Part shown: one piece after another, positions 22,301 to 33,630 of the stretch
How positions within the stretch are numbered: position 1 is the first letter of the stretch
Layout of the letters: each line of letters starts with the position of its first letter
Assembly (NCBI GenBank): GCA_902651635.1
Contig: CACRSC010000031.1
Coordinates: 819,058-883,057 of the forward strand
DNA from: Mastigamoeba balamuthi
Taxonomy: Eukaryota; Evosea; Mastigamoebida; Mastigamoebidae
DNA: 64,000 nt
Direction: 5' to 3'
The notes under the pieces: generated by a model
What the model was told of the DNA's origin: nothing
The model's input: only the letters and a program-made list of their open reading frames with translations
The model's database searches: none
Translations under genes and position numbers: made by a program

Positions 22301-24795
22301 GGGGCGCCTCCTGACAACGGATATTGGCGCCGCAGGGCTGGCACTGCTCGTGCCGCTTGTACCACCTGTATCTGTATTCCTCTCCTGTTTGGCCCAGGTG
22401 CGCCTCGCGTGCTACAGTCTACACCCCGAGAACAAGACCAGAGTGGCATCTCTACTACGCGGGCTGTCGAAAACAGATCTTGCGCGGCTCGTACTCGCTG
22501 TCCCAGCGCTCGATGTACAGTGCAAAGTGCTGATCGACGTGGCCGAGGACGTGCGCAGGAGATCGCCTGAGGACATCCACGTTGCCTCTGCGCTGCTGTA
22601 CCGCTGCACAGAGAGAGAGAACGACGCTGCTCGCCTCCTGGCGGAAGTCACGCTCGAGTACTTCGGGCCTCACATCCTCCTGGGCAACAGCCTGAGCGAC
22701 GCAAAGAAGGCGCGCGCAAGCCCATCCGCCCAGCGTAGGGTCCTGTCGTCCATCGTCTGCCTGACGGAGTCAGGGAACCATACGGGCGCCGTTGTGCTCG
22801 CGCGGAGATTCATGGAGGAGACCGGCAGGTTTCGCCCTCTACTGGAGGCGACCCACAGGGCTTCGCGTGCAGAGTTCGCATCCGCGTTGCAGACGTGTGG
22901 GTCGAGGGCTGTCGATGTCTGCCAGCTGCGCGAGGTTGGTGACGCGCTTCTCGATCTCGAGCCCTCGGCGGATACAATCGAGGACCCGCTGCTCTCGATC
23001 CTGTCCTGCAGGTTGGGTGACGGTGAACCGGCAGTGACAGAGGACGATATTCAGTGGCTGTGCAGAACGTGTGTCCGCTGCGGTGGCTCAGCCTTCCTCG
23101 AGCGCGTGTGCATCCGTGTGGCCGATATGCCCGCGTTTTTCTGCCGTCACGACCTTCTGATGTCGTTGGCTGACGGCACGCTGAACTATGGTGGCACGGA
23201 CGTCTCTGTCCTCGCCATCCTGTTCGCTGTTCTCTCCGCAATGCACAGTTTCCACGACAAAGCGGCTGTGGAGACGGACACCACCGCCGAGGACGTCAAG
23301 AAGAAGGCTGTCTGGATAACGCACTGCGCACTCCTCGTACGTTTTCCAAGCTTTTTCGAGCGACTGACTGACTGTTGCATTCCAACTCGTGCAGTCGAAG
23401 CAGGAGAGGCTCCCCGAGAGGGTTCTGAGATGGTGCCTGAAGCTGCTCTCTCAGAATGGAGTCGGGCACGTGAGGTTGCTCAGGCTGGCCCGCGATGTAG
23501 CGATGGACTCGGAGTTGCTCGGTCTGCGGGCAGCGCTGCAGATCATCCACATGCCAGCAGAGCTCGTATACTGCAAGAACCTGATCACGGACCTGGTGTG
23601 GATGCTCGAAGCGTGCCGGAGGACAAACTGGATCACCCCTGTTGACTGCCTGCAGCGCCTTGCCGATTTCGTGTCTTCGTACATCGACTCTGACGACGCC
23701 CTGTACGCCCTCACGCGCGCGGCTATGGGGTTTCCCAACGCCGAAAGGATTCTGCCAGCCGTCGTGAACCTGCTCGACGACAGGGCGTTCAAGAGGAGAC
23801 CGTCAGCCTCTGACGACAGTGCCTCTATCGTGGAGAAGTGCAGATGGTTCGGAGAGCTCGCCAAGCTCGGGAACAGAGCGACTCTCGCCCACAGATGCGC
23901 AGAGGAGCTTTTCAGCGCGAACCCGACGCTAGAGACTTTCGAAGCCCTGGAAGCGGTCTCTCCCGGACAGGATGTGCTGCAGTGCCTCCGAGAGAAGGGC
24001 CTGGTACCTCGGCACCTGGAGTTCAGTCTGTTGATCGATAGAGGAAGGCGGGCAGAGGCACTCGAGCTGTACGAACACACGGAATCGCAGGAGACCCGTC
24101 TGCGGATGGCAGCGGTCATGGTTGCGCGCCTTACAGTTGGTGAGAAAGATCTGTTCCGGCAGACCCTTCTCCAGACTATCAGCACATGGGTCTGGCGCTC
24201 GTGGGTTGTTCCCAACGGCCGCAAGGCCCACGAGGGAGTCAGCGCCATTGACAGCGCGCTCTATGATCAGGCTCAGGCAGACACAGAGTCCATTCTGCGG
24301 TGTGTCGAAGCCAAGTGGCCTGGTCCGGGGGCGAAGCAGCTCCGCGAGGCTCACAACGTCATTTCCCCTCTTCGCCAGGTTCTCATGCCGCTGACCAAGC
24401 AGGGTTGTGACACACTCCTGGCTTTGCTCCAAGATGCGCACTCGCTGTATGTGCGCTGTGGCAGACGTTCGGAGTTTTGGGAGAACGTGCGCATTCTCAA
24501 GGCAGCATTAAGCAACCGGAAGCGCTGGGAGAAGCTCGTGGATTCGTGGGAAATCGCAGCACGGATGACAGAACAGATGTATGCCTCCACCGAGTTGTTT
24601 ACTACAGTGGCACTCGAGGGAGATGGCTTTGCGGAGGAGCGAGGCGGCTCTCCAGCAGAGACATGTGCCGCCCCAGCCGCCTCCATCAGCAAAGGGGTAG
24701 CGCGTGTCGGGATGGAGAACTCCGCGTTTGAAGGGACGCTCGAGCAATCCCTGGAATCCCCGGCCCCGAAGAGGAGGAAGAAAGGCGATGGATAA
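19373..24795 (+). CDS. Large helical protein of unknown function (about 1,698 residues)
   Basis: Six exons in consistent phase: 19373-19762, 19843-21460 (or from 19864), 21510-21644, 21740-21794, 21839-23336 and 23395-24795, with introns of 80, 49, 95, 44 and 58 nt. An N-terminal CASC pair (residue about 42) could be half of a zinc site. The rest is Leu/Ala/Glu/Arg-rich helices without transmembrane segments, resembling a long alpha-solenoid. The protein ends PAPKRRKKGDG, a good nuclear localisation signal. No family was recognised. The size, helical make-up and basic tail would suit a large nuclear scaffold, but this is only an inference. Start chosen at the first ATG of an exon that keeps phase with the next. 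Confidence 0.8.
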
Positions 24796-25271
24796 CTGGT
24801 GGCCATGTACAGAACTCATGCTCTTGTGGATTGAAAAGGTAATGAAGATTGGTTATTTTGACTCTGTGTGGGTGGAGTTGGAAAGGGGCCATCGAGGCCA
24901 GATCTGGTGTTTTCCCTCTAAGTAATGAAGTTCCCCAGCTTATTGCTAGGCCGTCCGCGCAGCCCTCGACCCCTGCGCCCACGTCTGATCCGACACTGCC
25001 GAGAGCCTCGAAGCAGAGGGAGCAGCCGGCAGCCGGGTGACACCGCACAGGAATCGTCGGTCGAGATTCGAATAATGGCGCACTGACGCTTCTACACCCT
25101 GCAAGGAGCGGTCGAATGTAGAGTGCAGCAGTGGAAGCAGAGGACGAGCCAGCCCAGCGCTGCACCCTCCCGGCGCGGAGGGGCACGGGCAAATCAAGGG
25201 CGGGAGAATCAGTTGAGATATTTCCGCTTCGGGTTCTGTTCACCCCTGCGCAACCCACAGGACAATCACTG
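24796..25271. other. Intergenic spacer, no gene seen
   Basis: About 475 bases between two plus-strand genes. No coding exon, RNA gene or repeat is recognised. Confidence 0.4.
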
Positions 25272-26971
25272 ATGGCTTCCCTCGCCACTGAGGCCGAGAC
25301 GCAGGTCGGGTTCCTCACTCTTTTCCGGACGCCCCCCCAGCCCCGCGACGCCTTGCAGACAGCCCGCTCTGCGCAACCACCGGTTTTTGACCCGCTTCTC
25401 GTTGTTGTGTTGTGTTCCGTCCCCACGCGCAGGTAGCGCAGCTCGGTGTGGCTGTGACGGCCCTGGAGGAGGCCCTGGCGTCGGCCTCGGCCACCCTCAA
25501 GAAGCTCCCGCACTCTGCCGAGGTCCACGTGCGTGCCCGCCCCGCCGCGCACCGCTCGCAGTTGTTCCGCACCGCTTCTGAGCCAATTCTTCCCACACCG
25601 GCCCACCCACCCCACCCCGCGAACCCACCGATCCGCCCACTCACCCCTCCGGCGCAGAGGCTCAAGCGGCAGCAGAGGCAGCTCGCGCAGGTCACGCAGC
25701 AGCTCGAGAGCGCGCGCAAGAGCGCGGCGGAGGAGCAGGCGGCCCTCGAGAAGCTCACGGCCGAGGCCAAGCGGGAGGTCAGTCTGCACCTTTGCCTCTG
25801 CTCCTTGCCGGCGTTCCAGTCTCTGCGGCCACCCCTCTATACCTCTCCCTCTCCGTCCCTGTCTCTCTGCCCTCTGCATCACCGCTCTATACCTCTCTGT
25901 CTCTCCCTGTCTCTACCATATCTGTGTCTGTCTCTGTATCTCCATCTCTGTCCCTCCCTGTCTCTGTCACTCCGACTGTTCCGCTGACGGTGGGGTGCGC
26001 AGGACGAGAGGTGTGCCGAGCTGACGGGGGTGAAGTGCAGCGGGACGGACATGGTCAGGGAGGGCGAGCAGCGGCTGCAGAAGGTGCTCAAGCGGCTGCT
26101 GCGGGCGCAGGCCGACAGCGACGACGAGTCCGAGACCGACTCCAAGTACACCCCGCGGTCGAGCATGGGCGGGCCCTCGCACTCGTCCAAGCGGTCGACG
26201 ATGACGGGGACCATCAGGAAGAGCGGCCGCGGAGGGGCCGCCAGCAGCAGCGACTCGGAGAGCGACTCGTCGGCGAGCACGTACGAGTCGAGCGACGAGG
26301 ACCCCAGCGAGGACGAGTGCGAGCTGCGCGCAGAGTGCGCGGGGCTCTCGTCCATGTCGTCGGCGATCGTGCAGCTCTTCGCCGACGTCGACAAGCGCGC
26401 CAAGGCCGTCCTCGACGCGCACGCGCGGCTCGGCGGCGAGGTCGCCACGCTCGAGGCCACGCTCGACGGCCTCAAGAGCGACAACGCCAGGGTCGCCGCC
26501 GAGCGCGACTCTGTGCGCGCGAGGCTCGCCAACGCGAGGCTGCTGAGCAGCGTCCTCTCGGGCGAGACCAAGCTCGCCTCGCTCGACGACAAGGCCATCG
26601 CGGCCCTCGTCGACCTCGTGCTGGCCTCGATGCGCGAGCTCTCGTCGCTGCGCGCGTCGATGGTCTCGAGCCGCGCGCCCGCCCCGACCCCCACGCCCAA
26701 GGCGGACGCGCAGCAGGCGCAGGCGGCGGTGCCGTCACCCAAGGCGCCCGCCGACAAGGCGCAGCCGGCGGCCGAGCAGAGCATGCCCGTGTGCGTGCTG
26801 TGCAAGGAGCGCCCCAGGCAGGTCGCCCTGCGCAACTGCGGGCACTGCGTCCTGTGCAAGCAGTGCAGCGTGAACCTCAAGCGCTGCCCCGTCTGCCAGG
26901 AGAAGATCAAGAAGGCCATCCCGGTCATCCTCTGCGCGTCGGCCTCGATCCCTGCTGCCGCGTCCCAGTGA
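25272..26971 (+). CDS. Coiled-coil protein with C-terminal C3HC4 RING finger
   Basis: Four exons, 25272-25304, 25433-25522, 25658-25777 and 26003-26971, all phase 0; 403 residues. Residues 10-85 are coiled coil (VTALEEALASAS, QLESARKSAAEEQAALEKL). Then comes a Ser/Asp/Glu-rich acidic stretch (about 110-180, with SDSESDSSASTYESSDEDPS), more coiled coil, an Ala/Pro/Lys linker and a RING at about 345-385: CVLCKERPRQVALRNCGHCVLC, then CSVNLKRCPVC. The spacing is that of single-RING E3 ligases of the XIAP/MUL1 type. Ubiquitin ligase activity is inferred from the family. The third intron (25778-26002) is an unusually long pyrimidine simple repeat. Confidence 0.88.
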
Positions 26972-27406
26972 CGGGAGTGTGTGCTCTCTGGTCCTGGCAT
27001 TGGCGCCGCACTGCGAGCGCTCCTCCCGACGAGCAAAGCCAACCCGCATCGCACGCAGGCTTCAGCCCCTACCACAGGCCGCACGCGAGCTCTATTGCGA
27101 ATGGAACCCAAGCGCGGCTACGGGCTGAATGAAACACCACACATACACCTCCCCATCCCATGGCACCGAACGTCGTGAAGCAGTTTTTGTCCGCCGTGAC
27201 TCGGGTATGTATTTGCCGGCACTTGGTAGCTGGTGCCCACAGAAGCCGTGTCAAGCCGGGAAAGGAACGCTCGAAAGTTAATTGAACAACTACATCCGCA
27301 GAGCGCTCGCTCGCTCGCTCGCTCAGGGCTGCCCCGAGACCAGCTCTGCAGGAGCAGCGGTCAGTACGTGACGTGAGGGGAGGGAGGGAGGCACAATGAG
27401 AGCACG
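26972..27406. other. Convergent 3' region, no gene seen
   Basis: Lies between two genes that end toward each other. It contains a short CGCT tandem repeat near 27305-27328 and otherwise nothing recognised. Confidence 0.4.
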
Positions 27407-29308
27407 TCAGCACGCACCGAGGAAGAACGCCAGTGAGTCCTTGACCTCCGGGGAGACCTCCCGCTCCAGCGCAGCGACGACAGAGGCGGTCAGGCCGCGC
27501 ACCCACAGCGGCGACATCCACGTGGCCGCCAGCGCTGCCGCGAACGCCGTGTCCTCGGGCCACACGACCCTGTCGAGGCTCGCGGCCTGCCTCGCCACCG
27601 CATCGGCCACCTCCCGCGCGAGCTCCTCGGGCTGCGGGTCGCGCGGGTACCCCTCGGGCACCGCCGCCAGCGACGCAGCAAACGCCCCCGCCGCCGCCTC
27701 GTCCGCGGCCGCTCGCAGCCGCGTGATGCGCACCTGCAGGGCGCGCGAGGACAGCGACGGCCCTCCGCCCCACAGCGCAGCGGCGCACGGGGCGACGAGC
27801 GCGGCCAGCGACGCGCAGCGCAGCTGCACTTTGCTGTCGTAGGCCGAGCGCCTGCAGAGCTCAAACGCCAGCGCCCGCGGGGTCTCGCAGTCGCCGCGCG
27901 CCGAGCACCAGTGGCCCAGCGCGGCGCACAGGGCCGCGGCCTCGGGGACCGTCGGCGCCGAGAGCGCTGCGCGGAAGAGCGTCTCCGCGAGCGCCAGCGC
28001 CTGGCCCGCGTTGGCCTCGCAGAGCACAGCGGCGACGCAGAGCAGCAGCTCGTGGCGCTCGGGCAGCCGCGCGGGCGAGCCCTCGGGGAACGAGCTCCAC
28101 GTCGACGGCGCCGAGCAGTGGTCGAGGGCGATCTCGTGCGCGAGGACGAGCGCGACCTCGGACGACGTCGGCGAGTGCGCGCGCACGGCCTCGGCGACGG
28201 TCGCGACGGTGCAGCGCTGCAGGCGGTCCCGCGACGCAGCGAGCAGGATGCCCCTGTGGCGTGCGTCCAGCTGCATCGAGTACTCGGGCATCGCCGGGCC
28301 CCTCGGGCGCTTCTGCGCGGGCGCCGCTGCGGCCTCGGGGGCGCCGAAGGGCAGCAGCGGCCGCTTGCCGGGCGCCGCGGCGCTGCGGTCGCTGAACGAC
28401 TGCGGGTCGACCGCCAGCAGGTCCGTGTAGTCCACCCCGAGCCTCTGCAGCTTCATCTGCGCAAGGGCAGGGCAGGCGCACAGCCGTCAGCGACGGCGAC
28501 AGGCGGCCAGAGAGGAGCCGAGCAGGCGAGCAGTGGGCCAGAGGGGGTTGGCCATACAATGAGCGACGCGTTGAGGCTGCGGACACCCTCCATCTCCAGT
28601 CTCAGCTTCTTGTTCTCAGCCTGCGCCGCCGCCGTCAGGGTACGGCTGCGAGTCGAGTCCCGGACGCCGCTGTGAGAACCGGTGCGGCGACTCGGAACCG
28701 CCGCAAAAAAGGGCGCGGGGGAGAGAAAAACGTGGTGAGGGGCGCAACTGCAGAGACTCGGCCTTGCGACGCGAGTCCGCCTGGGTCTTGAGAACCCCGA
28801 CCTCGGCCTTGGTGGTCTCGTAGTCGACGTCGTACTGCAGCCGCAGGTTCTGCGCGGCGAGCGACTGCACGCGCAGCTGCTCCTCGAGCGCGCCGGCGCG
28901 CTGGCGCAGGGCCGAGCACTCGGCGCGCTCAGAGGCCAGCTCGGCCTCGAGGCGGCGGTTGACCTCGAACAGGGGCGCGTCGTCGCGCATGACCACCTCG
29001 GCCATGCTCACGCTGTTCTGGGCCATCTCCTCGGCCAGCCTGCACCTCTCCCTGGCCTCGGCCAGCTCTGGGGGGGCGAGCGGGGGTTAGGGCTGCGGGA
29101 ACGGAGATAGGCGAATCTGGGAGTGGGAATCTGGGAGATATTGGAATCCGTGCGCGCCTTTCTGGAGGACGTCGATGTCCTCGCGGTCTCTGTGGCGCTC
29201 AAAGAGCGCGCGCTTGACGTGGAGCAGGTTCCCGAGCAGGACGTCGCACCTGGCGCAGCGGACGGCGGTGGGGTCCGCGTCCGCCACGACCGGGCATCTC
29301 TGGCGCTC
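27407..29308 (-). CDS. Cys-pair coiled-coil protein with helical C-terminal half, unknown
   Basis: Four exons, 29308-29158, 29067-28749, 28645-28558 and 28456-27407, phases consistent; 535 residues. The first intron has a GC donor (AAAG|GCGCGC), the only choice that restores the frame. The N-terminus has CARCD with a nearby Cys (RCPVV), a possible small zinc knuckle. Residues about 40-175 form a coiled coil (ELAEARERCRLAEEMA, RRLEAELASERAEC, ENKKLRLEMEGV). The C-terminal 350 residues are Ala/Leu-rich helices after a basic stretch (KRPRGPAM) that could be a nuclear signal. The family was not recognised. It is divergent from the WH2 gene with a 114-base gap. Confidence 0.8.
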
Positions 29309-29422
29309 CATGGGACCGGCTTGCGTGTGTCTGAGAGGTGAATCCCGCGGAAGATTCCTCCCTGTGACGGCACCCGAGATACACAAATCTCCCACAGTCA
29401 AGCAACGCACACTATTCCCCGA
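29309..29422. promoter_or_regulatory. 114-base divergent promoter
   Basis: Only 114 bases separate the start codons of two divergent genes (29308 minus, 29423 plus). The gap is AT-richer than the flanking exons and has no clear TATA box. Confidence 0.45.
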
Positions 29423-31468
29423 ATGAGCAGTGGTGCCGTGTCTGACTGGCAGGCAAAGCTCCGCGAGCTCAAGGCTGCTCGGGCCGCCAGTGCCCCCGGG
29501 CAGCCGTCCTACCGGGGTCCGTCGCGCGTCCCCGCTGATCTGCTGAGAAAACCACCGGAATACTGACTTGCCACACCGTTTCCGCACACCCCGCACACAC
29601 AACCAACACACGCAACAGCCCCGGCAGCGCAGACGCTGTGCAAGGTCTGCGGCAAGGAGAGCGGGGGCGCCGTCACGTGCTTCCGCTGCGTCAAGGCCAA
29701 CTCGTTTGCGCAGCACCAGCGCGCCGCCTCGTCGCCGCTGCTGCAGAAGGCCCTGGCGACGACATCACAGGCAGCCGCACCCACAGCCACAGCCACAGCC
29801 ACTGTCACAGTCACAGCCACACCTGCAGCCACAGCCACTGGCACCGCAGGCGCTGCCCCAGCCGCCACCACCGCTGCCCCGGCCCCCGCACCGGCACTCG
29901 CGCAGTCGCCGGGCCCCACCACCGCACGGCAGAGCACCGTGCTGCACCCGCGGAGGGCCGCGGAGCCCCAGTCGCCGCCGCCGCCGTCAGCAGCGGCGCC
30001 AGCGGTGCCGCAGGCCGCTGCGCACGCGCAGTCCTCGTGGGTGCCGTCTGCCCCGCCGCCGTGGTCGCAGGCCGCGGGCAGGAGCCCCGAGCCCAAGTCG
30101 CCGACCGCGGACCAGGCCGTCGCCGCGGCGAGGCCCCCGTCGGCAGCCCCGGTGGCCGCGCCGCCGTCGCTGCCACCGCCGATCTCCTCTGTGCAGCCCG
30201 CGGTGACCGCGACGCTGAGTTCCCCGCCGGCGTTGCCCGCTGGGCCCAAGCCCGCGCTGCCGCAGGCGCGGCCGCTGTCGGGGGCCGCGGGGGCCAGCAA
30301 GCCGACGCTGAAGCAGGCGGCTGCGATGCAGCTGCAGGAGCAGCGCAAGGCCGGGGCCCCTGCGAGGCCCTCGGGGCACACGAGGCAGCTGACGGCGGAG
30401 GAGCTGCTCAGCAGGACCGCCAAGTGGACTGTGCCCCAGCGCCCGAGCGCAGCCCCGCCGTCTGCTGCACCGTCGTCGACGGCGCACCCCGCGCAGGCCC
30501 CCGCGGCGTCGATGACGGCGCAGACGGGCGCAGCGACGATGGCAGCGGCGTCGGCAGCGCACTCGTCGCGGATGTCCGGAGCGCCCGGCGGCAACGCCGC
30601 GTGGAGGAAGTCGCGGATGAAGTCTGTCAGGGCCTCGCGCATGATGACCAACCAGCTCGGGACCATCCTCGAGAGTGAGCCTCGCACCGGCTGCTGCATA
30701 CAGCCCTTCCCCTGCCCTGCCCAGCAGCGTGCTGACGCACCGATGCGTGTCCGGCAGGGGTGTCCGCGCTGGAGAGGATGATCGTGGCCACTGAGGCCGC
30801 GAGGCAGCTGGCAGAGGACAACATCATCGAGATCGCCATCGCCAAGATGGAGGAGGACGAGCGCGTCGTGCAGATCGCCGAGCGCCTGACGGGCGTGCTG
30901 GGCGCCATGCAGCGCCAGGAGCCCGGCGACCACATGTCGCAGCTCTTCCAGATCAGAGACGCCCTCATCTCCAACTGCCCGCCCGACCGCGTCGTCACCC
31001 CGGAGCCCGCGACGGTCCCCGCGCCCCCGCCGCTTCCGCAGTCGTCGACGTCGCCTGCCCCCCCGCCGCTGCCGCCGGCCATGAGGGCGCCGCAGCAGCC
31101 GTTCCTGTGCGTGCCGGCGCCCAACGCGGGCAGCGCCCTGAGCAGCTCGGGGGAGGCGTCCAAGAGGCACTCGGGCAAGGGGGCGCTGCTCGAGCAGATC
31201 AGGAGCGGGCAGAAGCTGCGCAAGGTCGACGTCGAGGCGCTGCGACAGGAGAGGAAGGAGCAGTTCCGCCACGACAGCCGCAAGTCGGTCATGATGGTCA
31301 AGAGCCTCGAGGAGACCATACGTGCGCATCCTCTGCGATCGACGCTGTTGGCCGCCCCCCTGACGAGCTTTGTCTTTCCCTCTTTTTCCAGGCGGGGCAT
31401 TGCTGAACAAATTCGCGTTTGACGACGAGGACGACTTATCGGACGAGGACGAGGGCGAGTGGAGCTAG
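29423..31468 (+). CDS. WH2/acidic-tail protein, likely Arp2/3 nucleation-promoting factor
   Basis: Four exons, 29423-29516, 29628-30674, 30758-31321 and 31392-31468, all in phase; 593 residues. A CKVCG...CFRC zinc-finger-like motif lies near residues 35-55. Next is a 300-residue Ala/Pro/Ser-rich linker, then a helical segment (ERMIVATEAARQLAEDNIIE to about residue 470) and polyproline runs (APPPLPQ, APPPLPP). The C-terminus has the VCA order: a WH2-like GALLEQIRSGQKLRKVD, a basic amphipathic stretch (ERKEQFRHDSRKS) and an acidic tail DDEDDLSDEDEGEWS with the terminal Trp typical of Arp2/3-binding acidic motifs. The WASP WH1, SCAR homology and WASH domains are not seen, so this may be a separate class. 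Actin binding and Arp2/3 activation are inferred from the motifs. Confidence 0.8.
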
Positions 31469-31535
31469 GCCAGGCCCCGGCCCCCCCGTGTTTTCAGCGC
31501 GGGTGTTATCGCGCTTTTGTTGTGCACGCCTCCCC

Positions 31536-31541
31536 AATAAA
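31536..31541 (+). terminator. Polyadenylation signal AATAAA
   Basis: AATAAA lies 68 bases after the stop codon of the WH2 gene, the expected place for a poly(A) signal. Confidence 0.55.
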
Positions 31542-31983
31542 GGCCAGAACGTTTGTGATGACTCGGACTGCTGTATCAGCCCCTTGTTGGTTCTCTTGCT
31601 GGTCCTAACCCCCCGATATTTCCTGCTGTGAGGTAAAAAGTAAAATAGCAGCGCAGCGGCAGCACACAGCGAGCGACACGGGCAGCAGCAGCAGCAGCAG
31701 CAGCAAGGGCACATGCAGAACAGCAGGGCACCGCAGGACACGAGGGGAGTCCGGCGGCCTTGCTCAGGCGCGCCAGAGGTGTCGCTGGAGCCTCCGCTCC
31801 AGCGCCCCCGTCTCAACTGTGCGCGCACCCCGCGCTCGGGGGGGTGGAAAACCGCCTGAGCATTTCACCCCCCAGCACACCCCCCACGCCCACTGCCGCC
31901 CAGCGAGCCCCCCTGTCGCTTTTTCGGGCCCGATCCCGCCAGGATTCGTGAACTATTGTGTCCTCGCTGTCCAATATTTGCAG
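31542..31983. other. Spacer before the Sel1 gene, probably holding its first exon
   Basis: Contains a CAG trinucleotide run near 31685-31705. An ATG at 31713 opens a frame with a possible GT donor near 31808 that would join in phase to 31984. This exon cannot be confirmed. Confidence 0.35.
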
Positions 31984-33341
31984 CGAATGCACTTTTTGGC
32001 ACCAAAGGCGCAAATAACAGAAAACCAACGCGCGGACCGGCAGCGCCGCCGCCCGAGGCACCGCAGGCGCAGCAGCAGCCGGCGACGCTGGCGGAGCAGG
32101 CGGAGCAGCTGACGGAGCGCGCGCTGAGCCTGTGGGACTCGTGGGACTTTGAGGGCGCCGTGGGCTGCGCGCGGACGGCCCTCTGCGCCGACAGCACGCA
32201 GATGGGCGCGGCCATCGTGCTGCTGGCCGCGTGGGTGCGGCGCCCGTGCCTGCTGCAGCCCGAGGCGGGCCGCGACCTCTTCGCCATCTCGAGCATCCCG
32301 CTGCTGGACCCCACGCGGGCCCCGCGCGCGTCGATCGTCCGCGCGATATCGCAGCTGCAGCGCGTCACGTGCCTGCGCTCTGTGCCCGAGGCCCGCACGA
32401 TCCTGAGCCTCACGGCCTACGACGACGGCGACAACGGCACCGACGACGACAGCGAGGCCGACGCCCTCGATGACGACGCTGCCGCCGCCGGCGGGGGCCA
32501 GCAGCCGCCGCACGGCGCCACGCGCGTCGACGCGCAGTTTGTGCTGGGGATGCTGCGCTGCGGGGCCGTCCACGGCTTCGACCAGGACCGCGGGGACGCC
32601 GCGCGGCTGCTGCGGGCGGCGGCGGACAGCGGGCACGCGGGGGCGCAGGCCCAGCTGGGGATGCTGCTGCTGGCGGGCGGCGTGCCGGCCGGGGCGCCGC
32701 CGGACCCGCGCGAGGCGGCGAGGCTGTTCACTGCGAGCGCCGAGGCCGGGTGCTCGTCGGCGCAGGTCTGCCTGGGGTTCATGCACGAGGAGGGCTCCGG
32801 GGGCCTGCCGCGCGACGACAGGATGGCGGCCGCCCTCTACAGGGCCGCGGCCGTGCAGGGCAGCGCGTGCGGCAGAGGGAGGCTGGCGCTGATGCACTTC
32901 ATGGGGCGCGGGGTGCCGGTGGACTACTTTGAGTGCGCGCGGCTCGCGCGGCTCAGCGCGGAGCAGGGGCGAGCAGAGTCGATGTTCCTGCTCGCCGTGC
33001 TGCTGGAGGAGGGCAAGGGCGTCGCCGAGGACCAGGCCCAGAGCGTGCAGCTGTTCAAGGAGGCCGCCTCGCGGGGCCTGGCCATTGCGCACTGCTTCCT
33101 CGGCGAGCGCTACGAGGAGGGGCGGGGCGTGGCCCGCGACTGCGCCGAGGCGGCGCGGAGATACGAGCTCGCCGAGCGCGGGGGCGACCTCAGGGCGCGG
33201 CACAGGCTGGGCGTCATGCTGCTCTGCGGCAGGGGCGTGCCGCAGGACACCCGCCTGGCGTCCGCGCTGCTGCGAAGCGCTGCGGCTGGCGGGTACGCCG
33301 ACTCGGGCCTCGTGCTCGACACGCTGTGCGTCGCCAGATGA
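31984..33341 (+). CDS. Sel1-repeat protein (5' exon unresolved)
   Basis: The main exon opens after a TTTGCAG acceptor at 31983 and runs about 452 codons to the stop at 33341. It has no early in-frame ATG, so an upstream exon is needed. After a Pro/Gln linker and a helical region (about residues 20-150), with an acidic patch near 150-165, there are about seven Sel1-like repeats. They show the usual A-x-LG-x-[LM]-x-GxGVxxDxxxAxxLxxxAAxxG pattern, for example ESMFLLAVLLEEGKGVAEDQ. Such repeats are protein-binding solenoids, often adaptors for membrane or ubiquitin ligase complexes; the partner here is unknown. A fragment of this gene is duplicated at 36588-36742. Confidence 0.85.
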
Positions 33342-33630
33342 ACCCCAGACTGCAAAGCCCAACGGGAGAGATGTAGTACCTCGGTACTTTTTGCCGTTAA
33401 AGGACCCTGTGTGTTGGTTGCCTCGAGCTCCTTTTGCCAAAAGGCTCTGGCCTGGACCGCTGGGTGGCGCACTTCGTCGAAGCCTACATGCGACCTTGGC
33501 AAATCGACAAAAACCAGCACAACAGCCACGTATGTGAGCCGAGAACCTGAGGTTTGGTTCGGGTTCGGGGTGGGCGGTGATGATGGCACCACTGGTGCCT
33601 CTGTACAGCATGCCCCCCAAGCTCTCACTT
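33342..33630. other. Convergent 3' region, no gene seen
   Basis: Lies between the ends of the Sel1 gene and surface gene A. No coding signal is recognised. Confidence 0.35.
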
